Positions 7,454 to 17,721 of a DNA stretch of 64,000 bases are shown in pieces. Source of the stretch: DASWTL01 sp966250385 (GTDB taxonomy: Bacteria > Bacteroidota > Bacteroidia > Sphingobacteriales > Sphingobacteriaceae). Each line of letters starts with the position of its first letter. Within the stretch, counting starts at the first letter, position 1. The stretch lies in assembly GCA_966250385.1 (NCBI GenBank), contig CBINHC010000002.1, positions 314,102 through 378,101 on the forward strand, in the 5' to 3' direction. The notes below the pieces were generated by a model. The model was not told the DNA's origin. It did no database searches and saw only the letters and a program-made list of their open reading frames with translations. A program made the translations under genes and the position numbers.

Positions 7454-9097
7454 CTAGTCGACGTTGTCGTGCAGGAATGAGTTGTTTGGACGTATTTCTG
7501 TAAATCCGTCCTCGCTGGAGAGCGTGAAGCGGGATACCTGCGATTCTGATGAGTGCGGCACCTGCTGCAGCGACATTTGTTTTCTTTTATAGGCTGGCTC
7601 ATTTTCGAGCTCCTGGAGGCCGTTCGTTGTGCGGAGCTTCATGCTCAGATCTTTCAGGCGAAGGATCCGCTCTTTGGACTTCCGTAACTGCTCTTCAATT
7701 GATTCATCGGTCTTATGCTCATCCGGATTAACCGCAACAGGTTCCGGTTCAGACTGAGGTTGAGCTTGCGGCGCAGGAACAACCGGCTCGAATACCGGGT
7801 TTGACCTGACCAGGTCACTATCCACCTCTTTAAGACGCATATCGTGCTCAAATGACGGCTCTTCAGCCGCCTCCGGCTCTTCGAAGGCGAGCGTGTGACG
7901 AACAACCGGCTCGGACTGAACAGGTTGAATTTCTTCCTTAGCCTGTGGCTTGAAGAAGCTTCCGAACAGATCAGGCTGGGGCTTTTCCGCCACCTTAGCG
8001 ACTGGCGGCTGCGCGACAACCGGTTGTTCTGCAGGAGCGATAAAGGAGTTAACCTTTTCCACCGGCCGGACAAGCGGTGCGTTCTCCGGAGTCAGCGGGG
8101 AGATCTTCTTTACCTGGCTTTTTTCCACGGCCCGCTCTTCTGTCGTCTGGAAACCTGTGGCAATGATCGTCACCGAGATCTTCTCTCCAAGCGACTCATC
8201 GGTACAGTTACCCCAGATCAGGTCTGCAGCCAGTCCGGCCTCAGACTGAATGTAGTCTGTAATGATGCTGACCTCATCCATGGTCACTTCCTTCTGACCG
8301 GAACTGATGTTCAGGAGAATATAACGGGCACCTTCGATTTCATTATCTTTCAGTAGAGGCGACGCCAGTGCGCCTTCCACAGCGCGAAGTGCCCTGTTTT
8401 CGCCTTCGGCCGCGTAACTTCCCATGATGGCGACGCCGCTTTCTTTCATGACAGTGCGCACATCCTTGAAGTCCACGTTAATATATCCGGGAATAGTAAT
8501 GATCTCGGCAATACCCTTGGCCGCGGTAGTCAGGATATTATCCGCCTGGGCAAAGGCTGATCCCAGCGTAAGGTTTCCGAAGATCTCACGCAGGCGATCA
8601 TTGGAGATCACCAAGTAGGAATCTACGTATTTCTTGAATTCCTCAAGCCCTTCTTCCGCCTGCATCTTACGCCGCTTTCCTTCAAAGGAGAACGGGGTCG
8701 TGATGATTCCGACAGTCAGGATGTCCAGTTCCTTGGCCGCCTTCGCAATGATCGGACTGGCGCCGGTACCGGTACCACCACCCATACCCGCGGTGATGAA
8801 CAGCATTTTTGTATTGGTACCAAGCATCTGCTTGATATCGTCTATGTTTTCGATCGCAGAGTTTTTGCCTACTTCCGGTATCGATCCGGCTCCCATCCCC
8901 TCTGTCAGGCTAGCCCCGAGCTGCACCTTGTTCGGTATCGGGCTAAGCTCCAACGCCTGTGCATCCGTGTTACAGATGATGAAGTCCACGCCGGTGATTC
9001 CCTGGCGATACATGTGGTTCACCGCATTGCCACCACCACCGCCAACACCGATCACCTTGATGATCGACGATTTTTCTTTAAGCATTTCAAACTGCAT
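7454..9097 (-). CDS. ftsZ: Cell division GTPase FtsZ
   Basis: Tubulin homologue that forms the cytokinetic Z ring. The T4 signature GGGTGTG is at residues 106-112 and the N-terminal GGGGGN loop near 19-24. The globular core ends near residue 325. It is followed by about 200 residues rich in Pro, Glu, Val and Gln, and a conserved C-terminal peptide, RPNNSFLHDNVD, the usual FtsA-docking tail. At 547 residues it is longer than the roughly 380 of enteric FtsZ because of this linker. Last gene of the dcw cluster, 126 bases after ftsA and before a strong terminator. Confidence 0.98.
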   Translation of the reverse strand: MQFEMLKEKSSIIKVIGVGGGGGNAVNHMYRQGITGVDFIICNTDAQALELSPIPNKVQLGASLTEGMGAGSIPEVGKNSAIENIDDIKQMLGTNTKMLFITAGMGGGTGTGASPIIAKAAKELDILTVGIITTPFSFEGKRRKMQAEEGLEEFKKYVDSYLVISNDRLREIFGNLTLGSAFAQADNILTTAAKGIAEIITIPGYINVDFKDVRTVMKESGVAIMGSYAAEGENRALRAVEGALASPLLKDNEIEGARYILLNISSGQKEVTMDEVSIITDYIQSEAGLAADLIWGNCTDESLGEKISVTIIATGFQTTEERAVEKSQVKKISPLTPENAPLVRPVEKVNSFIAPAEQPVVAQPPVAKVAEKPQPDLFGSFFKPQAKEEIQPVQSEPVVRHTLAFEEPEAAEEPSFEHDMRLKEVDSDLVRSNPVFEPVVPAPQAQPQSEPEPVAVNPDEHKTDESIEEQLRKSKERILRLKDLSMKLRTTNGLQELENEPAYKRKQMSLQQVPHSSESQVSRFTLSSEDGFTEIRPNNSFLHDNVD

Positions 9098-9223
9098 ATC
9101 GCTAATTATCAGTTTTGTATAATTTTTCTATGTGTAGATACTCGTACTCGTAATATTAATGATTTTCAAACAGGGGTTTTCCACAATTGTTAAAAATGTT
9201 GAAAACTTGCTCCGTGTTGAAAA

Positions 9224-10573
9224 TTAGCGGATATAATCCTCATCCTTAATATCATCCTTAATAAATTTCGAGGTGGTTTTCAGCAGTTTATCGAACAAAC
9301 CGAACCCGCTCTTCTTCTCTTTCTCGATCGAGGGCATCTGCACCAAAGCATCGGGGTGGAATACCTCTGCAGATTCTTCCGCCTTCTGGACACCCTTAAT
9401 CAAAAGACCGATACCGGTAGCATACATCGGGCTCTTCAGATCGTCATAGATGTTCTTCGGAAGAACCTCGTTCTTGGCGAGGTGCTCATTCGGGTAACCC
9501 ACCCGGCAGTCCAGGCCGGTCACGTACTCCACCAGTTGCGGAAGGTGTTTCAGCTGGGCGCCGCCTCCGGTGATCACGATACCGGCGATGAGTTTCTTTT
9601 CATATCCCGAGGACTTGATCTCGTAGTACACATGCTCGATGATCTCCTCCATTCGTGCCTGGATAACGTAAGCCAGATTCTTCACGGAAATCTCCTTGGG
9701 CTCTCTTCCCCTCAGGCCGGGAACGCTGATGATCTCATTATCCTTATTTTCGTCAGCAAGCGCGGAACCGAACCGGGTCTTCAGCAACTCGGCCTGGTTA
9801 CGCATCACCGAACAACCCTCACGGATATCTTCCGTGATACTGTTTCCGCCGAACGGAATCACCGCAGTATGACGGATGATGCCCTCGTGGAAGATCGCAA
9901 TATCGGTTGTTCCGCCACCGATATCGACAAGCACCACTCCTGCTTCTTTCTCTTCGTCGCTCAGGACTGACTCAGAGGAGGCAAGCGGTTCCAGGATCAG
10001 CTCCTGGGTTTCCAGCTCAGCATTCTTAACGCATTTCAGGATATTTCTGACGGCGCTGACATGCCCGGAAATGATATGGAAGTTCGCCTCAAGACGGACT
10101 CCGGCCATACCGATCGGATCCTTGATGCCGGGCTCATTGTCCACGGTAAATTCCTGGGGAAGCACATGGATGATTTCCTCACCCGGAGGCATCACCAGCT
10201 TGTACATATCCTCGATCAGCTTCTCAATATCCCGGCGCTGAATCTCGTTATTCAGATCCTTGCGGGTCAGAATACCGCGATGCTGAAGGCTTTTGATGTG
10301 CTGACCGGCAATCCCGACATTCACGATCTTCACGTCAACGTTCGACTGCGACCCGGCGATCTCAACAGCCTGGAGGATCCCCTGGACGGTCTTCTGAATA
10401 TTCGATACCACACCCCGGGTAACACCAGCTGATTCGGCTTTCCCGATACCCAAAATTTCGATCTTTCCGTGGCTGCTTCTCCGGCCGACGATCACACAGA
10501 TCTTCGTCGTACCGATATCTAAGCCTACGACAATCGGAGAGTTTTTTGCTGAAGTAGAAATACCCTTATCCAT
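9224..10573 (-). CDS. ftsA: Cell division protein FtsA
   Basis: Actin-like ATPase that tethers FtsZ to the membrane and recruits the divisome. 449 residues. Phosphate-binding motifs are VGLDIGTTK near residue 17 and VDIGGGTTDIAIF near 216. The C-terminus (GLFDKLLKTTSKFIKDD) can form the amphipathic membrane-targeting helix, followed by a short acidic tail. It lies six bases after ftsQ, so the two are co-transcribed; the 126-base gap before ftsZ could hold an ftsZ promoter, but none was recognised. Confidence 0.97.
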   Translation of the reverse strand: MDKGISTSAKNSPIVVGLDIGTTKICVIVGRRSSHGKIEILGIGKAESAGVTRGVVSNIQKTVQGILQAVEIAGSQSNVDVKIVNVGIAGQHIKSLQHRGILTRKDLNNEIQRRDIEKLIEDMYKLVMPPGEEIIHVLPQEFTVDNEPGIKDPIGMAGVRLEANFHIISGHVSAVRNILKCVKNAELETQELILEPLASSESVLSDEEKEAGVVLVDIGGGTTDIAIFHEGIIRHTAVIPFGGNSITEDIREGCSVMRNQAELLKTRFGSALADENKDNEIISVPGLRGREPKEISVKNLAYVIQARMEEIIEHVYYEIKSSGYEKKLIAGIVITGGGAQLKHLPQLVEYVTGLDCRVGYPNEHLAKNEVLPKNIYDDLKSPMYATGIGLLIKGVQKAEESAEVFHPDALVQMPSIEKEKKSGFGLFDKLLKTTSKFIKDDIKDEDYIR

Positions 10574-10579
10574 AATTCG

Positions 10580-11440
10580 TTAATTTTTATTGTATCCTGA
10601 GTTTTTGTTCGATGCTGTAGAATCCGGCGCTGCAACAGGCCTGACGGATTCAGTCTTTATTGTGTCGGCGTTCTTCACGCAGACGATCTGGTTGGTATAT
10701 TTAAGGTTGATCGTCTTATAAGTATCCCAGCCTGCCTGTGCCATCCCCTTTTTATAGAAAACCAGCAGATTGGTGAACTTCATATCCAGGGAATCTGCAG
10801 TCCCCAGAATGATCCGCTGGTCACCTACCCGCGGTACCAGCTCCAGTTCCTGATCCTTATTGACATAGATCTGCTCGATCTGATCCCGCCAAAGCTTGTC
10901 CTTGCCGATATACACGGCTGTCTTGAACAGGTCTCTGGCCAGGTTGCCCCGTAACGTATCCACCGGGCTCCTGAAACTTTCCGCTATATCACCGTTAGCG
11001 ACCAGAACATGCGCGGTAAAACTGGACGAAGTCGGGATCTTCAGACCGTTCCTGTCTATATAATAGTCCTGGTTCGCAATATTGATGACCCGGATCACCG
11101 GTTCACGCTGCTTGACCTGGATCTGGATAATCCCGTCCATATCCGCATACACCTTCGAATATTCAATAAACGGATTGGCCGCGAGGGCTTTCTCCAGTTC
11201 ATGGATATTTATCTGGTTCAGCGGTTTGCCCACCAACGGCCCGGCAGCCCGGAAAAGTATCTGATCGATCTCGGACCGCTCGATGAACGTCTGGTTTCCC
11301 GGAAGCAGCACACGTACATCCTTGCAGGTCACATTCGTTTTCTTTGAATCAATGAACCCCATCAGGACACCTAACCCGCTCAGGCAGCTTACCCAAACGA
11401 ATCCATACAGTATTCTTTTCCAGTTGATCCTTTTAAGCAT
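10580..11440 (-). CDS. ftsQ: Cell division protein FtsQ
   Basis: Bitopic divisome protein linking cytoplasmic and periplasmic components. A short cytoplasmic N-terminus is followed by one membrane segment at about residues 10-27 and a periplasmic region with a POTRA-like stretch (VRVLLPGNQTFIERSEIDQI). Length 286 residues, ending in an Asn/Ser/Lys-rich tail. Sequence conservation is low, as usual for FtsQ in this phylum; the assignment also rests on its place between murC and ftsA. Its ATG overlaps the end of murC by eight bases. Confidence 0.88.
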   Translation of the reverse strand: MLKRINWKRILYGFVWVSCLSGLGVLMGFIDSKKTNVTCKDVRVLLPGNQTFIERSEIDQILFRAAGPLVGKPLNQINIHELEKALAANPFIEYSKVYADMDGIIQIQVKQREPVIRVINIANQDYYIDRNGLKIPTSSSFTAHVLVANGDIAESFRSPVDTLRGNLARDLFKTAVYIGKDKLWRDQIEQIYVNKDQELELVPRVGDQRIILGTADSLDMKFTNLLVFYKKGMAQAGWDTYKTINLKYTNQIVCVKNADTIKTESVRPVAAPDSTASNKNSGYNKN

Positions 11441-12791
11441 TCTCCAAAATCTTCTTTAATGGTTCAACCAGCGTATCGATATCTCCGGCGCCGACTGTCA
11501 GCAGCAGTTCCGGTTTTTCTATCCGTATTTTTTGCAGGGCTTCCTCCTTGCTGCAAAGGAACGCGGACTGCATACTCATCCTGTCGAGGATGGTAGCCGA
11601 AGTTATTCCTTCAATAGGAAGTTCCCTGGCAGGATAGATGTCAAGCATGATCAGCTCATCACACATACTCAGCACCTCGGCAAATCCGTCCGCAAAATCC
11701 CGAGTCCGGGTGAAGAGGTGCGGCTGAAATATCGTCGTCAGCTTCCTCTGCGGGTACAATGCCCGGACAGCAGAAATGCATGCCCTCAATTCTTCCGGGT
11801 GGTGGGCATAGTCATCAATATAGATGTGCCCGGCCGTTCTTACGATATACTCAAACCGGCGCCTGACTCCACGGAAGCTCTCCAGAGCGCTCCGGATATC
11901 AGCAGGCGGAATGCCAAGCTCCAGCGCCACCTGGATCGATGCAACTGCATTTTCTATATTATGGATCCCCGGCAGCCCCAGCTTCATGCCTTCGAGGATA
12001 CCTGCCGCACTCCGGAAATCAAAGACAAACGCTCCGTTCTCGATACGAATGTTCTCCGCCCGGACCTCGGCCTGATCAGCCGCGCCATAGGTGGATCCCC
12101 CTTCCAGAGGCAACCCGGCATGATAAAGAAGCTTGCCGCCCGGCTTCAGCTGTCCTGAAAACTGAAGGAAAGAGTCCGTCAGGTTTTCCTTAGCTCCGTA
12201 AATATCCAGGTGATCCGCGTCCATGGACGTGATCACCGCCACATCCGGGTGAAGGGTGAGGAATGACCGGTCATATTCGTCCGCCTCGACCACGACCACG
12301 TTGTTCTTCCCGAACAGCACATTTGAATCGTAATTCGTCGTAATCCCTCCCAGAAACGCCGAGCAGTCGTAACCGCTCGCCTTCAGCAGGTGGGCGATAA
12401 TGCTGGAGGTCGTCGTCTTGCCATGGGTACCCGCAACCGCAATGGTATACATTCCCCGGCTGATGATTCCGAGCACCTCAGATCGTTTCATGAGGGTGAA
12501 CCCCGAAGCCCGGAAAAATGCCGGGATCGCGGCATCCTTCGGAATGGCCGGCGTATAGATAATCAGCGACTCCGGTCCAGCGGTCCGGAAGTCCGGCGGA
12601 ATCAGATTCGGGTCATCTTCAAAAACAACCTGAATACCTTCATCGGCCAGCCGATCTGTCAAAACGGTCCTGGTCCGGTCATAGCCGAACACCTGGCAAC
12701 CCCTCTTCCGGAAATACCGGGCCAGTCCACTCATCCCGATGCCGCCGATGCCCACCAGATAAACGCGTTGTATGTTAGACAGCTCCATCAT
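11433..12791 (-). CDS. murC: UDP-N-acetylmuramate--L-alanine ligase
   Basis: Adds L-alanine to UDP-MurNAc, the first step of stem-peptide synthesis. The N-terminal Rossmann motif is GIGGIGMSGLA, the ATP loop GTHGKTTTSS is near residue 120, and the Mur-ligase central and C-terminal domains follow (DDYAHHPEE near 320). 452 residues is normal. The ATG overlaps the murG stop by four bases (ATGA type), indicating translational coupling. A second Met codon directly follows the first. Confidence 0.97.
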   Translation of the reverse strand: MMELSNIQRVYLVGIGGIGMSGLARYFRKRGCQVFGYDRTRTVLTDRLADEGIQVVFEDDPNLIPPDFRTAGPESLIIYTPAIPKDAAIPAFFRASGFTLMKRSEVLGIISRGMYTIAVAGTHGKTTTSSIIAHLLKASGYDCSAFLGGITTNYDSNVLFGKNNVVVVEADEYDRSFLTLHPDVAVITSMDADHLDIYGAKENLTDSFLQFSGQLKPGGKLLYHAGLPLEGGSTYGAADQAEVRAENIRIENGAFVFDFRSAAGILEGMKLGLPGIHNIENAVASIQVALELGIPPADIRSALESFRGVRRRFEYIVRTAGHIYIDDYAHHPEELRACISAVRALYPQRKLTTIFQPHLFTRTRDFADGFAEVLSMCDELIMLDIYPARELPIEGITSATILDRMSMQSAFLCSKEEALQKIRIEKPELLLTVGAGDIDTLVEPLKKILENA

Positions 12792-13885
12792 CCGGCGATT
12801 GATATTACTTCCTTTGCAATGATTTCATCGGCCTCCGGCAAGGCCATCAAACCGATCTGGCGACTTAGCTCTTCGGATCTTTGCTTATCATTGATTAAAC
12901 TGATAGCAATATCCACAAGCTCGCGTTCCGCTACGCTGTCAGCCACCAGTACAGCCGCCCGGTTCTGAACGAGAGCCATGGCATTTTTCGTCTGATGATC
13001 TTCAGCCACGTTCGGTGACGGAACCAGGATAACCGGTTTCTTCACGACACACAGCTCGGCGATCGTACCTGCTCCGGCCCGGGAAACAATCACGTCAGCC
13101 ATCGCATACGCAAGATCCATCCGGTCAAGAAACTCGAGAACCCGGATACCCTCCGGCACATCGGCTCCCAGTTGTTCGACGATGTTCCGGTAATAATATT
13201 TACCGGTTTGCCAGATAACCTGAACACCGGCTCCCTGCAGCTTCTCAAGGCCGCCAAGGACACTTCTGTTAAGCGTTCCGGCACCCAGACTTCCGCCTGT
13301 AACCAGCACGGTCTTCCGGGCTGCGTCCAGATTGAAGAATGCAGCGGCCTCAGCCTTCTTCCCTTCGATCTGAACCGAATCTTTCCGGATCGGATTTCCG
13401 GTTACCAGGACCTTATCCTCAGGGAAGAACTGCTCCATGCCGTCAAACGCAACACAGATCCTCCTGGCATTCTTACCCAGTCTTTTATTGGTGATACCCG
13501 CATAGGAGTTCTGTTCCTGTATCAGGTACGGAATTCCCATTTTTCCGGCCACATATAGAAGCGGGCCGGATGCATAACCACCTACCCCAACCACCACGTC
13601 GGGGCGGAACTCCCTGATCACCGAACGGGCCCGGAGAATTGATCTGAGCAGCTTAACGGGCAACAGCAGATTCTTCCACAGTGACTTGCGCTGAAAGCCC
13701 TGGATATCGAGGCCTATGATCCGGTAACCGGCCGCAGGAACTCGTTCCATCTCCATACGGCCTAGTGCGCCGACAAACAGGATCTCGGTATCCGGATCGA
13801 TCCGCTTAAGCGCATTGGCAATCGATACAGCCGGGAAAATATGTCCCCCTGTTCCTCCGCCGCTTATGATCACTCTTTTTGACAC
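12788..13885 (-). CDS. murG: UDP-GlcNAc:lipid I GlcNAc transferase
   Basis: GT28 enzyme that makes lipid II on the inner face of the membrane. The N-terminal loop GGGTGGHIFPA is at about residues 9-19, the second glycine loop GGSLGAGTLN near 196-205, and the UDP-sugar site SRAGAGTIAEL near 270. Length 365 residues. A 55-base gap separates it from ftsW upstream and it overlaps murC by four bases. Confidence 0.97.
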   Translation of the reverse strand: MSKRVIISGGGTGGHIFPAVSIANALKRIDPDTEILFVGALGRMEMERVPAAGYRIIGLDIQGFQRKSLWKNLLLPVKLLRSILRARSVIREFRPDVVVGVGGYASGPLLYVAGKMGIPYLIQEQNSYAGITNKRLGKNARRICVAFDGMEQFFPEDKVLVTGNPIRKDSVQIEGKKAEAAAFFNLDAARKTVLVTGGSLGAGTLNRSVLGGLEKLQGAGVQVIWQTGKYYYRNIVEQLGADVPEGIRVLEFLDRMDLAYAMADVIVSRAGAGTIAELCVVKKPVILVPSPNVAEDHQTKNAMALVQNRAAVLVADSVAERELVDIAISLINDKQRSEELSRQIGLMALPEADEIIAKEVISIAG

Positions 13886-13940
13886 TGCTGTATATCTGAA
13901 TATTATTGTTTTGACTATTGAATCATATGACCGGCAACGC

Positions 13941-15125
13941 CTACCCCATAGCAGGAATCTCTCCGATAATCACTTTCTCATCATCCCCGGACTTCTCCTT
14001 CGACTTGTTCTTCTTTTCTTCGATGTCCCGGCTCACACTGAGTATGATCCCGAACGCAATACTGGTAAACAGGATCGACGTACCGCCCATGCTGACCAGC
14101 GGAAGCGGAACCCCTGTTACCGGCCCCAGTCCTACGGCAACAGCCATATTGGCAAATGCCTGAATGGCCAGTGTAAAACTCAGCCCGGCTGCAAGCAGCG
14201 CGCCAAATGCCTTGGGACTCTGTGTGACAATCAGGATACAGCGCCACAGGAAGACCAGGTATATGAAAACGAGCACAACACCGCCGACAGAGCCATATTC
14301 TTCGATGATCAGTGCAAACACAAAATCCGAGTACGGGTGCGGCAGAAAATTCCGCTGCGTACTGTTACCGGGCCCCTTGCCGAACAGTCCGCCGGTAGCT
14401 ATCGCAATCTTGGACTGGTTGGCCTGAAAAGACTTATCCGGATCCGCCTTTTCCGGATGCAAAAAGACATCAACCCTGGAAATCCAGGTAGAGCTTCGAC
14501 CCTGCCCTAAAACGACAACGCCCGCAAGCAAAATGATCCCTGCAAAACAAACTATCGAAATTTGCTTGATGCTTATTCTTCCGATAATGAGCAATAGAAT
14601 GCTTACGCCAAACAACATCATAGCCGTTGAAAGATTCGCCGGTGCGATGAGAATAAAAACCCCACAAACAGAGCCCATTATCGGAAGAAAGGCACGTTTA
14701 GCATCCTTGATGTTTTCCTGCTTCCTGGTCAGTGTCCGAGCCAGGAACGTGATCAGCGCGAGTTTGGCCATATCCGAAGTCTGGAAAGTTTGATTAATTA
14801 TCGGAATGGTGACCCATCGGCTAGCGTCATTTACATGATTTCCGAAAAACAGGGTGTACAAGAGCAGAGGTATCGTAATCCCCATTAGGATTTTTGAAAT
14901 ACCTGCATAGTATCGGTAATCCAGCAAATGCGAAAAGTACATCAGCGCCAATCCTCCAATGATCATCACCAGATGCTTGATTAAGAACTGTTCCGTACCT
15001 ACGCCCTTTTTATAGGCAAGAGTTCCGGTCGCACTGTAGACCGCCAGCAGGGACCATACAGACAACAGTATCACGATCAGCCAAATCCAGCGATCACCCT
15101 TGGTTTTATTGATCAATCGTTGCAT
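13941..15125 (-). CDS. ftsW: SEDS peptidoglycan glycosyltransferase FtsW
   Basis: Septal peptidoglycan polymerase working with FtsI. A polytopic protein of 394 residues with roughly ten membrane segments and the SEDS signature LPHPYSDFVFALIIEEYG; GLGPVTGVPLPLVSMGG is the conserved C-terminal loop. A charged cytoplasmic tail (EEKKNKSKEKSGDDEK) follows. Its ATG shares one base with the murD stop (TAATG). Confidence 0.96.
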   Translation of the reverse strand: MQRLINKTKGDRWIWLIVILLSVWSLLAVYSATGTLAYKKGVGTEQFLIKHLVMIIGGLALMYFSHLLDYRYYAGISKILMGITIPLLLYTLFFGNHVNDASRWVTIPIINQTFQTSDMAKLALITFLARTLTRKQENIKDAKRAFLPIMGSVCGVFILIAPANLSTAMMLFGVSILLLIIGRISIKQISIVCFAGIILLAGVVVLGQGRSSTWISRVDVFLHPEKADPDKSFQANQSKIAIATGGLFGKGPGNSTQRNFLPHPYSDFVFALIIEEYGSVGGVVLVFIYLVFLWRCILIVTQSPKAFGALLAAGLSFTLAIQAFANMAVAVGLGPVTGVPLPLVSMGGTSILFTSIAFGIILSVSRDIEEKKNKSKEKSGDDEKVIIGEIPAMG

Positions 15126-16477
15126 TAAAGTTCTTTAACAGCTTGTTTAAACTGATTACCCCGGTCTTCGTAGCTCTTGAACAGATCGAAGCTCGCACAT
15201 GCAGGCGACAACAGGACGGTATCCCCTTTCTTCGCCAGATGATAACTTACCTCCACGGCTTCACGTGCCGAAGCGGTGTTTACGATCAGATCCACGTCGT
15301 CTTCAAAAGCGGCATGGATCCGTTTATTATCCTTTCCAAGACATACGATCGCCTTTACTTTGCTCCGTACCATGTCCCGAAGCATTTCATAATCATTTCC
15401 CTTATCAACCCCGCCGAGAATCAGTACCACGTCGCCGGGCATGCTTTCCAGGGCGTACCAGGTAGAATTAACGTTTGTCGCTTTCGAGTCGTTGATAAAA
15501 TCAATTCCTGAGATCCGTGCAACATGTTCCAGGCGATGCTCGATATTCGTAAAGTTTCCCATGCTCTCACGGATGGAATCGTTGCGGAGTTCAAGAACTT
15601 TTGCCACAATGCCTGAAGCCATGGAGTTGTAAATGTTGTGTTTGCCCTGAAGAGCAAGTTCGCTGATGGTCATGATTAGAGACGGTTGGTTGATTTGGTC
15701 TAGGTTAAATATGATCTTGTCTTGTTCCAGGTACGCCCCTTTTTCTACAGGCTTCTGAATAGAGAAAGCATATGCTTTTGCACGAATGGTATGGTTGTAT
15801 AATCCGCTGATCGTTTCAGTGTCGTCAGCGCAGTAAATGAAAACATCGGTTTCCCCCTGGTTCTGAGCAATACGAAACTTGGACGCCACGTAATTCTCCA
15901 TCCGGTAGTCATACCGGTCCAGATGATCCGGTGTGATGTTTAAGAGAACCGCAATATCCGCTTTGAACGCATGCATGTCATCCAGCATGAAACTGCTGAG
16001 TTCGACCACATAGAAACGGAAGTCCTCCGTTGCTACCTGACGGGCCAGGCTCTTTCCGATATTCCCGGCCAGACCTACATTCAATCCCGCATTCTTCAGG
16101 ATATGCCAGGTCAGCATGGTCGTTGTTGACTTGCCGTTCGACCCTGTTATGCAGATCATTTTCGCATCGGTAAAGCGGCCGGCAAACTCAATTTCTGAAA
16201 TTACCGGTATTCCCCGAGCGCGAACGCTCCTGATGATCGCAGCCTTTTCCGGGATACCCGGGCTTTTGATCACCTCACTGGCAGACAGGATCCTTTCCTC
16301 GGTATGCTGATTCTCCTCGAAAGGCACCCCTAACGCTTCCAGCTCAGCCCGGTATTTCGCCGCAATCGGTCCCGAATCGGAAACGAACACGTCGTAGCCC
16401 TGCCTGACGGCAAGAACCGCAGCACCCACCCCGCTTTCGCCGGCTCCAAGAATCGCTATGTTTTTTAACTCTGCCAT
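15125..16477 (-). CDS. murD: UDP-N-acetylmuramoyl-L-alanine--D-glutamate ligase
   Basis: Adds D-glutamate to the stem peptide. 450 residues, with an N-terminal glycine loop GAGESGVGAA near residue 11, ATP loop GSNGKSTTT near 113, DHLDRYD in the central domain and LSPACASFD near the C-terminus. Coupled by one-base overlaps to mraY upstream and ftsW downstream. Confidence 0.97.
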   Translation of the reverse strand: MAELKNIAILGAGESGVGAAVLAVRQGYDVFVSDSGPIAAKYRAELEALGVPFEENQHTEERILSASEVIKSPGIPEKAAIIRSVRARGIPVISEIEFAGRFTDAKMICITGSNGKSTTTMLTWHILKNAGLNVGLAGNIGKSLARQVATEDFRFYVVELSSFMLDDMHAFKADIAVLLNITPDHLDRYDYRMENYVASKFRIAQNQGETDVFIYCADDTETISGLYNHTIRAKAYAFSIQKPVEKGAYLEQDKIIFNLDQINQPSLIMTISELALQGKHNIYNSMASGIVAKVLELRNDSIRESMGNFTNIEHRLEHVARISGIDFINDSKATNVNSTWYALESMPGDVVLILGGVDKGNDYEMLRDMVRSKVKAIVCLGKDNKRIHAAFEDDVDLIVNTASAREAVEVSYHLAKKGDTVLLSPACASFDLFKSYEDRGNQFKQAVKEL

Positions 16478-17721
16478 TATCTCAGCTTCAGTGTTACAAT
16501 CGTTAAGATGGCCAGCATGATGCCGATAATCCAGAATCGGGTAACGATCTTTGATTCGTGGTATCCCCTTTTCTGGTAGTGATGATGCAATGGAGACATC
16601 AGGAAAAGGCGCCGCCCTTCCCCGTATTTCTTACGGGTATATTTGAACCAGCTTACCTGGAGAATGACAGAAATGTTCTCCACAAGGAAAATTCCGCAAA
16701 GGATAGGAATCAGCAGCTCTTTCCGGATCATGATCGCAAATGCAGCGATGATCCCGCCGATGGCCAGACTGCCGGTATCACCCATGAAAACCTGGGCCGG
16801 ATAGGAGTTGTACCACAGGAAGCCGACACAGGCTCCCACAAACGCTCCCGCAAAGATCACCAGTTCACCCGAGTTGGGGATATACATGATATTCAGGTAG
16901 TCGGCAAAAATCGTATTACCCGACACGTAAGCCAGGATCGCAAGTGTGATCCCGATGATCGCCGACGTCCCGGTCGCCAGGCCGTCGATTCCATCGGTGA
17001 TATTGGCCCCATTCGACACAGCGGTGATGATCACGATGACAAAAAACAGGAATACCACCAGCGCGTACTTTTCATATTCCTTACCCATGAAGTTCAGCAC
17101 CTTGGCGTAATCAAACTCATTATTCTTATAGAAAGGAACGTTGGTCTTTGTCGATTTGAGATTCTGCGTGAAGTAATGCGAATTCCCCCGTTCATGGATC
17201 TCAATCGGCACGTCATTGCTGACCGGCAAGGACACCTGTTCACGAACCACGATTCCCGGATGAAAGTACATCGTCCAGCCAATAATGATAGCCAGTCCGA
17301 CCTGCCCCATGATCTTGAATCGTCCCGCAAGGCCTTCCTTATCCTTCTTGAACACCTTGATGTAATCATCGATAAAACCGATCACGCCCATCCAAGCCGT
17401 GGTAATGATCATCAGGATGATGTAAATGTTCTCCAGCTTGGCAAACAACAGGGTTGGAACCAAAATTCCCATCAGGATGATAATTCCACCCATAGTTGGG
17501 GTTCCCTGTTTCTGAATCTGCCCTTCCAGACCCAGATTTCTGACCGTCTCACCTACCTGCTTGTACCGGAGGTATTTGATGAGCCGGCTGCCGTATACGG
17601 TGGTGATGAACAGTGAAAGAATGACTGCCATCCCCGTACGGAATGAGATATACTGGAATACTCCTGCTCCCGGAATATCAAATTGTCTGTCTAAGTAGGT
17701 GAACAGGTAGTACAGCATCAA
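16477..17721 (-). CDS. mraY: Phospho-N-acetylmuramoyl-pentapeptide transferase
   Basis: Integral membrane enzyme that transfers phospho-MurNAc-pentapeptide to undecaprenyl phosphate, giving lipid I. Catalytic signatures are DDYIKVFKKDKEGL, NITDGIDGLATG, MGDTGSLAIGG and HHHYQKRG. At 414 residues it is longer than the roughly 360 of E. coli because of an extra soluble loop near residues 150-190 (VSLPVSNDVPIEIHERG), as is usual in Bacteroidota MraY. Four-base overlap with murE. Confidence 0.97.
   Translation of the reverse strand: MMLYYLFTYLDRQFDIPGAGVFQYISFRTGMAVILSLFITTVYGSRLIKYLRYKQVGETVRNLGLEGQIQKQGTPTMGGIIILMGILVPTLLFAKLENIYIILMIITTAWMGVIGFIDDYIKVFKKDKEGLAGRFKIMGQVGLAIIIGWTMYFHPGIVVREQVSLPVSNDVPIEIHERGNSHYFTQNLKSTKTNVPFYKNNEFDYAKVLNFMGKEYEKYALVVFLFFVIVIITAVSNGANITDGIDGLATGTSAIIGITLAILAYVSGNTIFADYLNIMYIPNSGELVIFAGAFVGACVGFLWYNSYPAQVFMGDTGSLAIGGIIAAFAIMIRKELLIPILCGIFLVENISVILQVSWFKYTRKKYGEGRRLFLMSPLHHHYQKRGYHESKIVTRFWIIGIMLAILTIVTLKLR

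Noticed and set aside
16558..17616. Plus-strand open frame of 352 codons opposite mraY
   Set aside because: Composition is His/Asp/Arg-rich without motifs, and mraY on the other strand carries all its catalytic signatures.
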